From assembly GCF_001952935.1 (NCBI RefSeq), contig NZ_CP018319.1, positions 4,608,001 to 4,672,000 on the forward strand: DNA of 64,000 nt. The letters run 5' to 3'. Positions 26,594 to 35,132 of this stretch are shown piece after piece. This DNA is from Pseudomonas frederiksbergensis (lineage in GTDB: Bacteria > Pseudomonadota > Gammaproteobacteria > Pseudomonadales > Pseudomonadaceae). Position numbers and translations under genes: made by a program. Under the pieces are notes generated by a model. The model did not search any database. It was not told the DNA's origin and saw nothing but the letters and a program-made list of their open reading frames with translations. Each line of letters opens with the position of its first letter. Position 1 is the stretch's first letter.

Positions 26594-26833
26594 TCAATCT
26601 TCCTTCGGCACAACCCAAAAAATCTGCACACCGCCATCGTCGCGATAGGCAAGGGTGACGTTGTCGTTCTCGTCGATTTCTTCGAGCAATTGTTCCCACT
26701 CATCCACGGGTTCGTCCGGCAGACGGAAGATCAAGGCTGCTTTGGCTTTTTGGGCGGTGGGGGAGTTGATGATTTTTTGAACGCGCATACCCATGCGTTC
26801 ATAGGCGTCAGGAGAGGCAGAGGTGGTGGCCAC
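26594..26833 (-). CDS. DUF1654 family protein
   Basis: 79 residues from GTG 26833 with AAGGA eight bases upstream; the frame opens at 26884, but the LexA box lies there. It has the family pattern AYERMGMRVQKIINSPTAQ, then LPDEPVDEWEQLLEEID and an acidic, aromatic end. DUF1654 occurs mostly in Pseudomonas and its role is unknown. It leads a two-gene unit with endA. Confidence 0.78.
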   Translation of the reverse strand: MATTSASPDAYERMGMRVQKIINSPTAQKAKAALIFRLPDEPVDEWEQLLEEIDENDNVTLAYRDDGGVQIFWVVPKED

Positions 26834-26851
26834 GGAATTATCCTTATTAAG

Positions 26852-26867
26852 CTGTACGTGCATACAG
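26852..26867 (-). promoter_or_regulatory. LexA box upstream of DUF1654-endA
   Basis: CTGTACGTGCATACAG is an exact CTGT-N8-ACAG match to the gamma-proteobacterial LexA operator. It lies 19-34 bases upstream of the DUF1654 GTG start, where a repressor would block the promoter. It indicates DNA-damage control of a DUF1654-nuclease unit. Confidence 0.75.
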
Positions 26868-27023
26868 TATTTAACTGTAAGCATTTTCGCAACTGCTTAA
26901 AATTCAAGAAAATCCTCTGACAGCAATTTTTTCCGTTTGGTGTAGGACGAAGGGAAAATCTTTATCGAAATATCGGGAGGGCTTGTAAGCCACTCGCCTG
27001 GGTTGACGAGTGGTGAAAGCGGT

Positions 27024-27045
27024 GCCCGACCGGAGCCGGTCGGGC
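27024..27045 (-). terminator. Probable terminator of the asparaginase gene
   Basis: A perfect 10-bp stem GCCCGACCGG/CCGGTCGGGC with a 2-base gap lies 9 bases past the asparaginase stop. The T-run is weak, so it may only protect mRNA ends. Confidence 0.5.
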
Positions 27046-27054
27046 GATGGCCAA

Positions 27055-28143
27055 TCAGTATTCCCAGAACATCCGCTGCAGCTCTTTGCTGTCGTTGGTC
27101 TTGGTCAGTGCGACCATGGCCAGGATGCGAGCCTTTTGCGGGTTCAGGTCGTGCGCTACAACCCAGTCGTACTTGTCGTCTGGCTGTTCAGCGTTACGCA
27201 GTACGAAACCGCCGGCGTTGACGTGGGACGAGCGAATGATTTGCACACCGTCCTTGCGCAGGGCTTGCAGCGACGGGACTACACGGGACGAGACAGAACC
27301 ATTGCCGGTGCCGGCGTGAATGATGGCTTTGGCGCCAGACTGAGCCAACGCTTTGTAAGCGGTATCGCTGACGTTGCCGTAGGAATAGGCGATTTCGACA
27401 TCAGGCAGGCTCTTGATGGTTTTGATGTCGAACTCCGAGTCCATGGTGTGACGCTTGGCCGGCAAACGGAACCAGTAGGATTTGCCTTCGACCACCATGC
27501 CCAGTGGGCCCCAGGCACTTTTGAACGCCTCGGTCTTGATGTTGATCATTTTGCTGACGTCGCGACCCGACTGGATTTCATCGTTCATGGTCACCAGTAC
27601 GCCTTTGCCGCGAGCCTCTTTGCTGCTGGCCACGGCCACTGCGTTGTACAGGTTCAGCATGCCATCGGCCGACATGGCGGTGCCCGGGCGCATGGAGCCG
27701 ACAACGATGATTGGCTTGTCGGTTTTTTCCACCAGGTTCAGGAAGTAGGCGGTTTCTTCCAGGGTGTCGGTGCCGTGGGTGATGACGATGCCGTCGACGT
27801 CCTTGCTGTCTGCCAGTTCGGCCACGCGACGACCCAGTTGCAGCAGGTTATCGTTGGTGATGCTTTCGGACGCGATCTGCATGACCTGTTCGCCACGAAC
27901 GTTAGCCAGTTGGCTGAGTTCTGGAACCCCGGCGATCAATTGTTCGATGCCGACTTTTGCCGCTTGATAGGTCGCGCTATTGGCGGCGCTGGCGCCCGCG
28001 CCGGCAATGGTGCCGCCGGTGGCCAGGATCACCACGTTTGCCAGTTTCTGTTGGGTTTCGACTTCTTTTGCCTGAAGGGCAGTAGGCAGGAGCAGCAAGA
28101 GGGCCAAAGCGCCCGGAACGAAGGTCTTGAAAGCAGATGTCAT
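27055..28143 (-). CDS. ansB: Periplasmic glutaminase-asparaginase
   Basis: 362 residues with a signal peptide cleaved about LQA/KE (residue 25). Type II asparaginase motifs: ILATGGTIAGAG (nucleophile Thr45) and VITHGTDTLEETAYFL with the second catalytic Thr-Asp pair. Pseudomonas enzymes of this class hydrolyse both glutamine and asparagine to the acid plus ammonia. It is a single gene with its own terminator. The 349-base upstream gap is shared with a divergent gene. Confidence 0.92.
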   Translation of the reverse strand: MTSAFKTFVPGALALLLLLPTALQAKEVETQQKLANVVILATGGTIAGAGASAANSATYQAAKVGIEQLIAGVPELSQLANVRGEQVMQIASESITNDNLLQLGRRVAELADSKDVDGIVITHGTDTLEETAYFLNLVEKTDKPIIVVGSMRPGTAMSADGMLNLYNAVAVASSKEARGKGVLVTMNDEIQSGRDVSKMINIKTEAFKSAWGPLGMVVEGKSYWFRLPAKRHTMDSEFDIKTIKSLPDVEIAYSYGNVSDTAYKALAQSGAKAIIHAGTGNGSVSSRVVPSLQALRKDGVQIIRSSHVNAGGFVLRNAEQPDDKYDWVVAHDLNPQKARILAMVALTKTNDSKELQRMFWEY

Positions 28144-28492
28144 TATTTTTCTCTCTAGTAGTGAGACGGTGCTGATGCAGGTTCATCTAGATGCGCCCCC
28201 AGCGGATCTGAACGCTTGGGGTGAATGAGATGAGCAGGATCTGTACCAGTCGTACTTTGAATGAGAAAAACTTTTAACTTGCTGATTTTTATCAGTATTT
28301 ATTTGAGTCGCCAGAATGATTACGTCACCTGTTGTCCGGGTTTCCGAACGCGTCGAGCGTTTGCGTTCGGCTCTCCGAAAAGGACTACGACCTCTGTAGA
28401 GGAAATCACCTTGCAAGATTGCGAATCAGTGCTAAAGAAACCCGCGCTTCGGTCGATGCTCCTTTAAAGGATCTTTCTACTCAGGAGTTCAC
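28144..28492. other. Divergent intergenic region with an 8-bp hairpin
   Basis: This lies between ansB (-) and the 153-aa gene (+). CCGAACGC at 28344-28351 pairs with GCGTTCGG at 28363-28370 but no T-run follows. It may be a regulator site or leader structure. Short frames here lack support. Confidence 0.4.
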
Positions 28493-28954
28493 ATGTCGTT
28501 ATCCATTGGTATCTCAAACGCTGCAGGCGTCACCATTGGTGGTAAGTCCGCCGCTACGATCCGAGCGTTGAACGACGCCACCGCAGAGGCTGCCGATAAT
28601 ACGCTGGGCACAAAAGAAGGCGACGGCAATCAAGTCAAGACTGGCCCTTTGGGGTTGGATAAAAGCGCGGACGCGAAGGCCGACACCCCGGACGAGAGCA
28701 ACCAGAGTGTGGCTGTGAAAGTCCTGCTCAAACGTATGCAAGAGCTACAGCAGCAGCTGCGCGAACAACAGCAACAATTAGCCGCAGCGCAGGCGGCGTC
28801 TTATCCGACACCGGAAGCCAAGGCCACTGTGGTCATGGCATTTCAAGGACAGATTGCCGACACCAATGGTGCGTTGCTGGAAGTGTCCGCGGCCCTGGTC
28901 AAGGAGCTGGCCAAGGGTTCCAGCACCGGAACGGTGGTCAACACCACGGCATGA
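28493..28954 (+). CDS. Hypothetical protein with Gln-rich coiled coil
   Basis: 153 residues from ATG 28493. There is no signal peptide. The N-terminal third is Ala/Thr-rich. The centre (about 73-103, KRMQELQQQLREQQQQLAAA) is a strong coiled coil, followed by a helical Ala-rich tail. Similar soluble proteins occur in Pseudomonas without an assigned role. Its neighbour is the ribose operon, but a gap and operator separate them. Confidence 0.65.
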   Translation: MSLSIGISNAAGVTIGGKSAATIRALNDATAEAADNTLGTKEGDGNQVKTGPLGLDKSADAKADTPDESNQSVAVKVLLKRMQELQQQLREQQQQLAAAQAASYPTPEAKATVVMAFQGQIADTNGALLEVSAALVKELAKGSSTGTVVNTTA

Positions 28955-29043
28955 CTTGAATGCCCGGCTTTTGCCAGCCAGTTCAAATAAATGGTCCTTT
29001 CTGCTCGTTGACAAATGTCGGCAGGGTTCGCATAGTTCGGTCT

Positions 29044-29057
29044 CGCAAACGTTTGCG
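29044..29057. promoter_or_regulatory. RbsR-type LacI-family operator upstream of rbsB
   Basis: CGCAAACGTTTGCG is a perfect 14-bp palindrome with a central CpG, the hallmark of LacI-family operators. It lies 93 bases before rbsB. The operon encodes a LacI-family repressor (rbsR), the natural ligand. Confidence 0.75.
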
Positions 29058-29149
29058 CGGTGCTCGCGGTGGTTATCCATCTGTTGGCGCAATGAAGCCT
29101 ACGCCAGCGCAAGCGTTGCTCACAATAATCATAAGATCGGAGTGAACCC

Positions 29150-30106
29150 ATGAAGCTGCCATTCGCTGGACGTCTTCTCGCTGTCGCTATGCTGGCTGCC
29201 GCATCTGTCGCGTTACCCGTCTCTTCGGCCTTCGCCGAGACGCCTGAAAAACCCAAAGTCGCGCTGGTCATGAAATCCCTGGCCAATGAATTCTTCCTGA
29301 CCATGGAAGACGGCGCCAAGGCCTATCAGAAAGAACACTCCGGCGAATTCGAGCTGATCTCCAACGGCATCAAAGACGAAACCGACACGGCAGGCCAGAC
29401 ACGCATCGTCGAGCAAATGATTCTGGCCAAGGTCAATGCGCTGGTCATCGCGCCGGCTGACTCCAAGGCCATGGTTCCGGTGATCAAGAAAGCCATCGAT
29501 GCCGGTATCACCGTGATCAACATCGACAACCAGCTGGACCCGGATGTAGTCAAAAGCAAAAAACTCACCGTACCGTTCGTAGGCCCGGATAACCGCAAAG
29601 GCGCGCGCCTGGTGGGCGAGTACCTGGCCAAGCAACTGAAGGCCGGAGACGAAGTCGGCATCATCGAAGGGGTTTCAACCACCACCAACGCACAGCAAAG
29701 AACCGCAGGCTTCAAGGATGCGATGGAAGCGGCGCAGATCAAGGTCGTCTCTTTGCAGTCTGGTGACTGGGAAATCGACAAAGGCAACAAGGTGGCTGCC
29801 TCAATCCTCAGCGAATACCCGCAAGTCAAAGCCCTGTTGGCCGGCAACGACAGCATGGCTGTCGGCGCAGTATCCGCCGTGCGCGCAGCGGGCAAGGCCG
29901 GCAAGGTGCAAGTGGTTGGTTACGACAACATCAATGCCATCAAGCCAATGCTCAAGGATGGCCGCGTCCTGGCCACCGCTGACCAGTTCGCAGCCAGGCA
30001 AGCCGTGTTCGGCATCGAGACTGCGCTGAAGATCATCAAAGGTGAAAAAGTCGACAGCGGCACCAATGGCGTGATCGAAACTCCGGTAGAGCTGGTTACC
30101 AAGTAG
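29150..30106 (+). CDS. rbsB: Ribose ABC transporter, periplasmic binding protein
   Basis: 318 residues; signal peptide ends SSAFA/ET (about 29). The mature part is a pentose-binding type I periplasmic fold: ALVMKSLANEFF, VIAPADSKAMVPVIKKA, INIDNQ and LLAGNDSMAVGAVSAV, the usual sugar-binding and hinge segments. GGAG lies eight bases before the ATG. First gene of rbsBACRKD; an RbsR operator lies upstream. Confidence 0.92.
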   Translation: MKLPFAGRLLAVAMLAAASVALPVSSAFAETPEKPKVALVMKSLANEFFLTMEDGAKAYQKEHSGEFELISNGIKDETDTAGQTRIVEQMILAKVNALVIAPADSKAMVPVIKKAIDAGITVINIDNQLDPDVVKSKKLTVPFVGPDNRKGARLVGEYLAKQLKAGDEVGIIEGVSTTTNAQQRTAGFKDAMEAAQIKVVSLQSGDWEIDKGNKVAASILSEYPQVKALLAGNDSMAVGAVSAVRAAGKAGKVQVVGYDNINAIKPMLKDGRVLATADQFAARQAVFGIETALKIIKGEKVDSGTNGVIETPVELVTK

Positions 30107-30162
30107 TCCTTCTGGCGACACAACGGTGCTCGCCCGTCGGGGCGAGCGCATGGAGAGTTTTT

Positions 30163-31716
30163 ATGTCAGTTTCCGCCCCGAACGCTGTCCTCTCGGTCAG
30201 CGGTATCGGTAAGACCTACGCCCAACCGGTCCTGACCGGCATTGACCTGACGCTGATGCGCGGTGAAGTGCTGGCGCTGACCGGCGAAAACGGCGCCGGG
30301 AAAAGCACGCTGTCGAAGATCATCGGCGGGCTGGTCATACCGACCACCGGCCACATGCAATTCCAGGGGCAGGATTACCGCCCCGCAAGCCGCACTCAGG
30401 CCGAAGACCTCGGCATCCGCATGGTGATGCAAGAGCTCAATCTGTTGCCGACCCTGTCGGTGGCGGAAAACCTGTTTCTCGACAACCTTCCGAGCAATGG
30501 CGGCTGGATCAGTCGCAAGCAATTGCGCAAGGCAGCGATCGAAGCCATGGCCCAGGTCGGCCTCGACGCGATTGACCCGGACACGCTGGTGGGCGAATTG
30601 GGCATCGGTCACCAGCAAATGGTGGAGATCGCCCGCAATCTGATCGGCGATTGCCACGTGCTGATCCTCGACGAACCGACCGCGATGTTGACCAACCGTG
30701 AAGTCGAGATGCTGTTCGAGCAGATCACCCGCCTGCAAGCTCGCGGCGTGTCGATCATCTATATCTCGCACCGTCTCGAAGAACTGGCGCGGGTCGCCCA
30801 GCGTATTGCGGTACTGCGCGATGGCAACCTGGTTTGCGTCGAGCCGATGGCCAATTACAACAGCGAGCAACTGGTAACGCTGATGGTCGGTCGTGAACTC
30901 GGCGAACACATCGATATGGGCCCGCGCAAGATCGGCGCTCCAGCCTTGACGGTCAAAGGGCTGACCCGTTCCGACAAGGTTCGCGATGTGTCCTTCGAGG
31001 TGCGCGCCGGCGAGATCTACGGGATTTCCGGCTTGATCGGGGCAGGACGCACTGAGTTGCTGCGCTTGATCTTCGGTGCCGATAAAGCGGACAGCGGCAC
31101 GGTTGCACTCGGTTCGCCAGCACAGGTTGTCAGTATCCGGTCGCCGGCTGACGCGGTCGCTCATGGCATCGCCTTGATCACCGAAGACCGCAAGGGCGAA
31201 GGCCTGCTGCTGACCCAGTCGATCAGCTCGAATATTGCCTTGGGCAATATGCCGGTGATTTCCAGCGCTGGCATCGTCAACAAGGGTGACGAGATGGCGC
31301 TGGCCCAGCGTCAGATCGACGCCATGCGCATCCGCAGTTCCAGCCCGACGCAACTGGTGTCGGAACTGTCCGGCGGCAACCAGCAGAAAGTCGTAATCGG
31401 CCGGTGGCTTGAGCGTGATTGCTCGGTGATGCTGTTCGACGAGCCCACGCGTGGCATCGACGTCGGCGCCAAGTTTGACATTTACGCCTTGCTCGGTGAG
31501 CTGACCCGTCAAGGCAAAGCGCTGGTGGTGGTGTCCAGCGACCTGCGTGAGCTGATGTTGATCTGCGACCGCATCGGCGTGCTCTCGGCGGGACGTCTGA
31601 TCGACACCTTCGAGCGTGACAGCTGGACCCAGGATGATTTGCTTGCCGCCGCGTTCGCCGGCTACCAAAAACGTGATGCGTTGCTCAACGAAGCAGCGCC
31701 TAGGGATCTCACATGA
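30163..31716 (+). CDS. rbsA: Ribose ABC transporter ATPase (two ABC domains)
   Basis: 517 residues, the usual RbsA/XylG size. The first domain has Walker A GENGAGKST and Walker B HVLILDEPTAML. The second domain has the degenerate P-loop GLIGAGRTELL typical of this family, signature LSGGNQQKVVIGRW and VMLFDEPTRGIDVGAK. It couples ATP to ribose import with RbsC. It overlaps rbsC by four bases. Confidence 0.93.
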   Translation: MSVSAPNAVLSVSGIGKTYAQPVLTGIDLTLMRGEVLALTGENGAGKSTLSKIIGGLVIPTTGHMQFQGQDYRPASRTQAEDLGIRMVMQELNLLPTLSVAENLFLDNLPSNGGWISRKQLRKAAIEAMAQVGLDAIDPDTLVGELGIGHQQMVEIARNLIGDCHVLILDEPTAMLTNREVEMLFEQITRLQARGVSIIYISHRLEELARVAQRIAVLRDGNLVCVEPMANYNSEQLVTLMVGRELGEHIDMGPRKIGAPALTVKGLTRSDKVRDVSFEVRAGEIYGISGLIGAGRTELLRLIFGADKADSGTVALGSPAQVVSIRSPADAVAHGIALITEDRKGEGLLLTQSISSNIALGNMPVISSAGIVNKGDEMALAQRQIDAMRIRSSSPTQLVSELSGGNQQKVVIGRWLERDCSVMLFDEPTRGIDVGAKFDIYALLGELTRQGKALVVVSSDLRELMLICDRIGVLSAGRLIDTFERDSWTQDDLLAAAFAGYQKRDALLNEAAPRDLT

Positions 31717-32690
31717 ATACTGCAGTGACTGCCGGCAAACGTAGTGGCAACTTTTATGGCCTCGGTACCTATCTGGGACTGGCCGGTGCCTTGCTGGCAA
31801 TGGTTGCGCTGTTCTCGGTTCTGAGCAGCCATTTCCTGTCCTACGACACGTTCAGCACCCTGGCCAACCAGATTCCGGACTTGATGGTGCTGGCGGTCGG
31901 CATGACGTTCGTGTTGATCATCGGCGGCATCGACCTGTCGGTGGGTTCGGTGCTTGCGCTCGCGGCGTCAACGGTCAGCGTGGCGATTCTCGGTTGGGGT
32001 TGGAGCGTGCTGCCTGCGGCGCTGCTCGGAATGGCGGCTGCAGCGCTGGCCGGGACCATCACCGGTTCGATCACTGTGGCGTGGCGGATTCCGTCGTTCA
32101 TCGTGTCACTCGGCGTGCTGGAAATGGCCCGCGGTGTGGCGTATCAGATGACCGGGTCGCGCACGGCCTACATCGGCGACGCCTTCGCCTGGTTGTCCAA
32201 CCCGATCGCCTTCGGCATCTCGCCGTCGTTCATCATTGCCTTGCTGATCATCTTCATTGCCCAGGCAGTGCTGACGCGTACCGTGTTCGGCCGCTACCTG
32301 ATCGGCATCGGCACCAACGAAGAGGCGGTGCGTCTGGCAGGGATCAATCCGAAGCCCTACAAGATTCTGGTATTCAGTCTGATGGGGCTGCTGGCCGGTA
32401 TTGCCGCGCTGTTTCAGATTTCCCGTCTGGAAGCTGCGGATCCGAATGCCGGCTCCGGGCTGGAGCTGCAAGTGATCGCCGCAGTCGTAATCGGCGGTAC
32501 CAGCCTGATGGGCGGTCGCGGTTCGGTCATCAGTACGTTCTTCGGGGTTCTGATCATCTCCGTATTAGCGGCCGGTCTTGCGCAGATCGGCGCGACTGAA
32601 CCCACCAAACGCATCATCACCGGCGCAGTGATCGTGGTGGCGGTGGTGCTTGATACTTATCGCAGTCAGCGCGCAAGCCGGCGGACCTGA
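31713..32690 (+). CDS. rbsC: Ribose ABC transporter permease
   Basis: 325 residues with many membrane segments. The family motif GGIDLSVGS (about 70) and the cytoplasmic EAVRLAGINPKPYKI coupling loop that contacts RbsA are present. The end near LDTYRSQR is cytoplasmic. The ATG overlaps the rbsA stop (ATGA). The gene is followed at once by rbsR. Confidence 0.92.
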   Translation: MNTAVTAGKRSGNFYGLGTYLGLAGALLAMVALFSVLSSHFLSYDTFSTLANQIPDLMVLAVGMTFVLIIGGIDLSVGSVLALAASTVSVAILGWGWSVLPAALLGMAAAALAGTITGSITVAWRIPSFIVSLGVLEMARGVAYQMTGSRTAYIGDAFAWLSNPIAFGISPSFIIALLIIFIAQAVLTRTVFGRYLIGIGTNEEAVRLAGINPKPYKILVFSLMGLLAGIAALFQISRLEAADPNAGSGLELQVIAAVVIGGTSLMGGRGSVISTFFGVLIISVLAAGLAQIGATEPTKRIITGAVIVVAVVLDTYRSQRASRRT

Positions 32691-32693
32691 GTC

Positions 32694-33713
32694 ATGGCAA
32701 CAATCAAGGATGTGGCAGCGCTCGCGGGGATTTCCTACACCACGGTTTCCCACGTGGTGAACAAGACCCGGCCGGTGAGCGAAGAGGTGCGGGTCAAGGT
32801 TGAGGCCGCGATCAAAACCCTCGACTACGTGCCCAGCGCCGTGGCCCGGTCCCTCAAGGCCAAAACCACGGCGACCATCGGACTGCTGGTGCCCAACAGC
32901 CTCAACCCGTACTTCGCCGAACTGGCGCGCGGCATCGAGGATTACTGCGAGCGTAATGGCTACTGCGTAATTCTCTGTAACTCCGATGACAACCCGGACA
33001 AGCAACGCAGCTACCTGCGCGTGCTGCTGGAAAAGCGCATCGACGGGCTGATTGTCGCTTCGGCTGGCGGTGACGCGGGGCTGGCGGAGGGCCTGGCAGG
33101 CGTGCGCACGCCGATGGTGATCGTCGACCGTGGACTGGAAGGTGTGAATGCCGACATGGTGCGGATCGATCACGAATATGGCGCCTATCTGGCAACCCGC
33201 CACCTTCTGGAATTGGGGCACCGGGACATCGCAACCATTGGTGGCCCGGCGAGTACCAGTGTGGCGCAGATGCGTCTGGCCGGTTATTGCCGTGCCCTGA
33301 AAGAGGCAGGTGTCGAAGTAGCCCGCGAGCGCATGCTGGAAAGCGACTTCACCAGTACTGGCGGTTACAACGCCGCCGCGATCCTGCTGGAAAACAACCC
33401 GCCCAGTGCAATCTTTGCCGGTAACGACATGATCGGTATTGGTGTGCTGCGAGCGGCTGCCGAGCGCAATATTCGCGTTCCGACGGAACTGTCGGTGATC
33501 GGCTTCGACGATATTCAGATGAGCCGTTATGTGTACCCGGCGCTGACCACCGTGGGGCAGTCGATCCTGCAACTCGGCGAGATGGCGGCCGAAGTGCTTT
33601 TAAGAAGAATCGCCACGCCGGACATGGCCACCGATCAACGGATCGTGACGCCCAGTATTGTCCTGCGGGAGTCGACAGCACCGCTGGCCGGCGTGTTCGC
33701 CCAGTTCCGTTGA
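32694..33713 (+). CDS. rbsR: LacI-family ribose repressor
   Basis: 339 residues. The N-terminal helix-turn-helix and hinge helix are ATIKDVAALAGISYTTVSHV (about 2-21) and AVARSLK. The core is a periplasmic-binding-like effector domain with GLLVPNSLNPYFAEL and FAGNDMIGIGVL. It is three bases after rbsC and inside the operon it would control, so it is autoregulated. It would bind the palindrome at 29044-29057 and respond to ribose. Confidence 0.9.
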   Translation: MATIKDVAALAGISYTTVSHVVNKTRPVSEEVRVKVEAAIKTLDYVPSAVARSLKAKTTATIGLLVPNSLNPYFAELARGIEDYCERNGYCVILCNSDDNPDKQRSYLRVLLEKRIDGLIVASAGGDAGLAEGLAGVRTPMVIVDRGLEGVNADMVRIDHEYGAYLATRHLLELGHRDIATIGGPASTSVAQMRLAGYCRALKEAGVEVARERMLESDFTSTGGYNAAAILLENNPPSAIFAGNDMIGIGVLRAAAERNIRVPTELSVIGFDDIQMSRYVYPALTTVGQSILQLGEMAAEVLLRRIATPDMATDQRIVTPSIVLRESTAPLAGVFAQFR

Positions 33714-33770
33714 AATAGAAAGCCGCTAAATCAAAAGCACCGCTGAAACAGAATTGATGAGTAGTGACGT

Positions 33771-34688
33771 ATGCCAGCAAAAGTAGTGGTTATAGGCAGC
33801 CTGAACATGGACCTGGTCACCCGGGCGCCGCGGCTGCCCCGTGGCGGTGAAACGCTGATCGGCGAGTCGTTTGCCACGGTTTCCGGTGGCAAGGGCGCGA
33901 ATCAAGCAGTTGCCGCGGCGAGGCTGGGGGCGCAGGTGTCGATGGTTGGTTGCGTGGGCAGCGATGCCTACGGCGAACAATTGCGCGGGGCGCTGTTGGC
34001 TGAGCAGATCGATTGCCAAGCGGTCAGCACCGTCGACGATTCCAGTGGCGTAGCGTTGATCGTGGTCGATGACAACAGCCAGAACGCAATCGTGATCGTT
34101 GCCGGTGCCAACGGTGCGTTGACTGCAGAGGTAATTGATCGTTTCGACGCCGTGTTGCAGGCGGCGGACGTGATCATCTGCCAGCTGGAAGTCCCGGATG
34201 CCACGGTCGGTCATGCGCTCAAGCGCGGCCGTGAGTTGGGCAAGACCGTGATCCTCAATCCGGCACCGGCCAGCCGTCCGCTGCCGGCGGACTGGTACGC
34301 GTCCATCGATTACCTGATTCCCAACGAAAGCGAGGCCGCGGCACTGAGTGGTGTGCCAGTGGATTCCCTGGCATCTGCCGAAACCGCTGCATCCCGGCTG
34401 ATCTCGTTGGGCGCCGGTAAGGTCATCATCACCCTCGGTGCTCAAGGTTCGCTGTTTGCCAACGGCAAAGGCTTCGAGCACTTCCCTGCGCCGAAGGTGA
34501 AAGCTGTCGATACCACGGCGGCTGGCGACACCTTCGTCGGTGGTTTCGCCGCCGCGCTGGCGGCCGGCAAAAGCGAAGCCGACGCGATCCGTTTCGGCCA
34601 GGTCGCCGCGGCGCTGTCGGTGACCCGTGCTGGCGCGCAACCCTCGATTCCCACTTTGTCCGACGTACAGGCCTTTAACGCACCATGA
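33771..34688 (+). CDS. rbsK: Ribokinase
   Basis: 305 residues of the PfkB family. The N-terminal GSLNMDLV and SGGKGANQAVAAARLGA bind ribose. The C-terminal anion hole and catalytic base are in DTTAAGDTFVGGFAAAL. The product is ribose 5-phosphate. The stop overlaps the rbsD start (ATGA). Confidence 0.93.
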   Translation: MPAKVVVIGSLNMDLVTRAPRLPRGGETLIGESFATVSGGKGANQAVAAARLGAQVSMVGCVGSDAYGEQLRGALLAEQIDCQAVSTVDDSSGVALIVVDDNSQNAIVIVAGANGALTAEVIDRFDAVLQAADVIICQLEVPDATVGHALKRGRELGKTVILNPAPASRPLPADWYASIDYLIPNESEAAALSGVPVDSLASAETAASRLISLGAGKVIITLGAQGSLFANGKGFEHFPAPKVKAVDTTAAGDTFVGGFAAALAAGKSEADAIRFGQVAAALSVTRAGAQPSIPTLSDVQAFNAP

Positions 34689-35089
34689 AAAAGACACCTT
34701 TGCTCAACGTCGCGTTATCGCGGCTGATCGCCTCCCTGGGCCATGGCGACATAGTAGTGATTGGCGACGCGGGTCTACCGGTGCCGCCAGGCGTTGAGCT
34801 GATCGACCTGGCCCTGACCCACGGTATCCCGGACTTCGTCAGTACGTTGAAGGTTGTGCTCAGCGAAATGCAGGTCGAGAGCCATGTATTGGCCCAGGAG
34901 ATTCTGGACAAAAAGCCTTCGGCATTGGCGACGCTCGATGAGCTGAATGCCGAAGGTGCGCTGGGTCGGCGTGAGTTGCTCAGTCATGACCAGTTCAAAG
35001 TCCTCAGCCGACAGGCACGGGCGATTGTTCGTACGGGCGAATGTCAGCCGTACTGCAACATCGTGCTGGTGGCAGGGGTTACGTTCTAA
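34685..35089 (+). CDS. rbsD: D-ribose pyranase
   Basis: 134 residues, normal RbsD size. KKTPLLNVALSRLIASLGHG at the N-terminus carries the catalytic His, and IVRTGECQPYCNIVLVAGV at the C-terminus is diagnostic. It interconverts pyranose and furanose forms of ribose so RbsK can act. It overlaps rbsK by four bases. Confidence 0.93.
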   Translation: MKKTPLLNVALSRLIASLGHGDIVVIGDAGLPVPPGVELIDLALTHGIPDFVSTLKVVLSEMQVESHVLAQEILDKKPSALATLDELNAEGALGRRELLSHDQFKVLSRQARAIVRTGECQPYCNIVLVAGVTF

Positions 35090-35132
35090 CTCGCTGTTGT
35101 CTTTCTGTTGTCCCACGCACAAGGAGTGCGCC

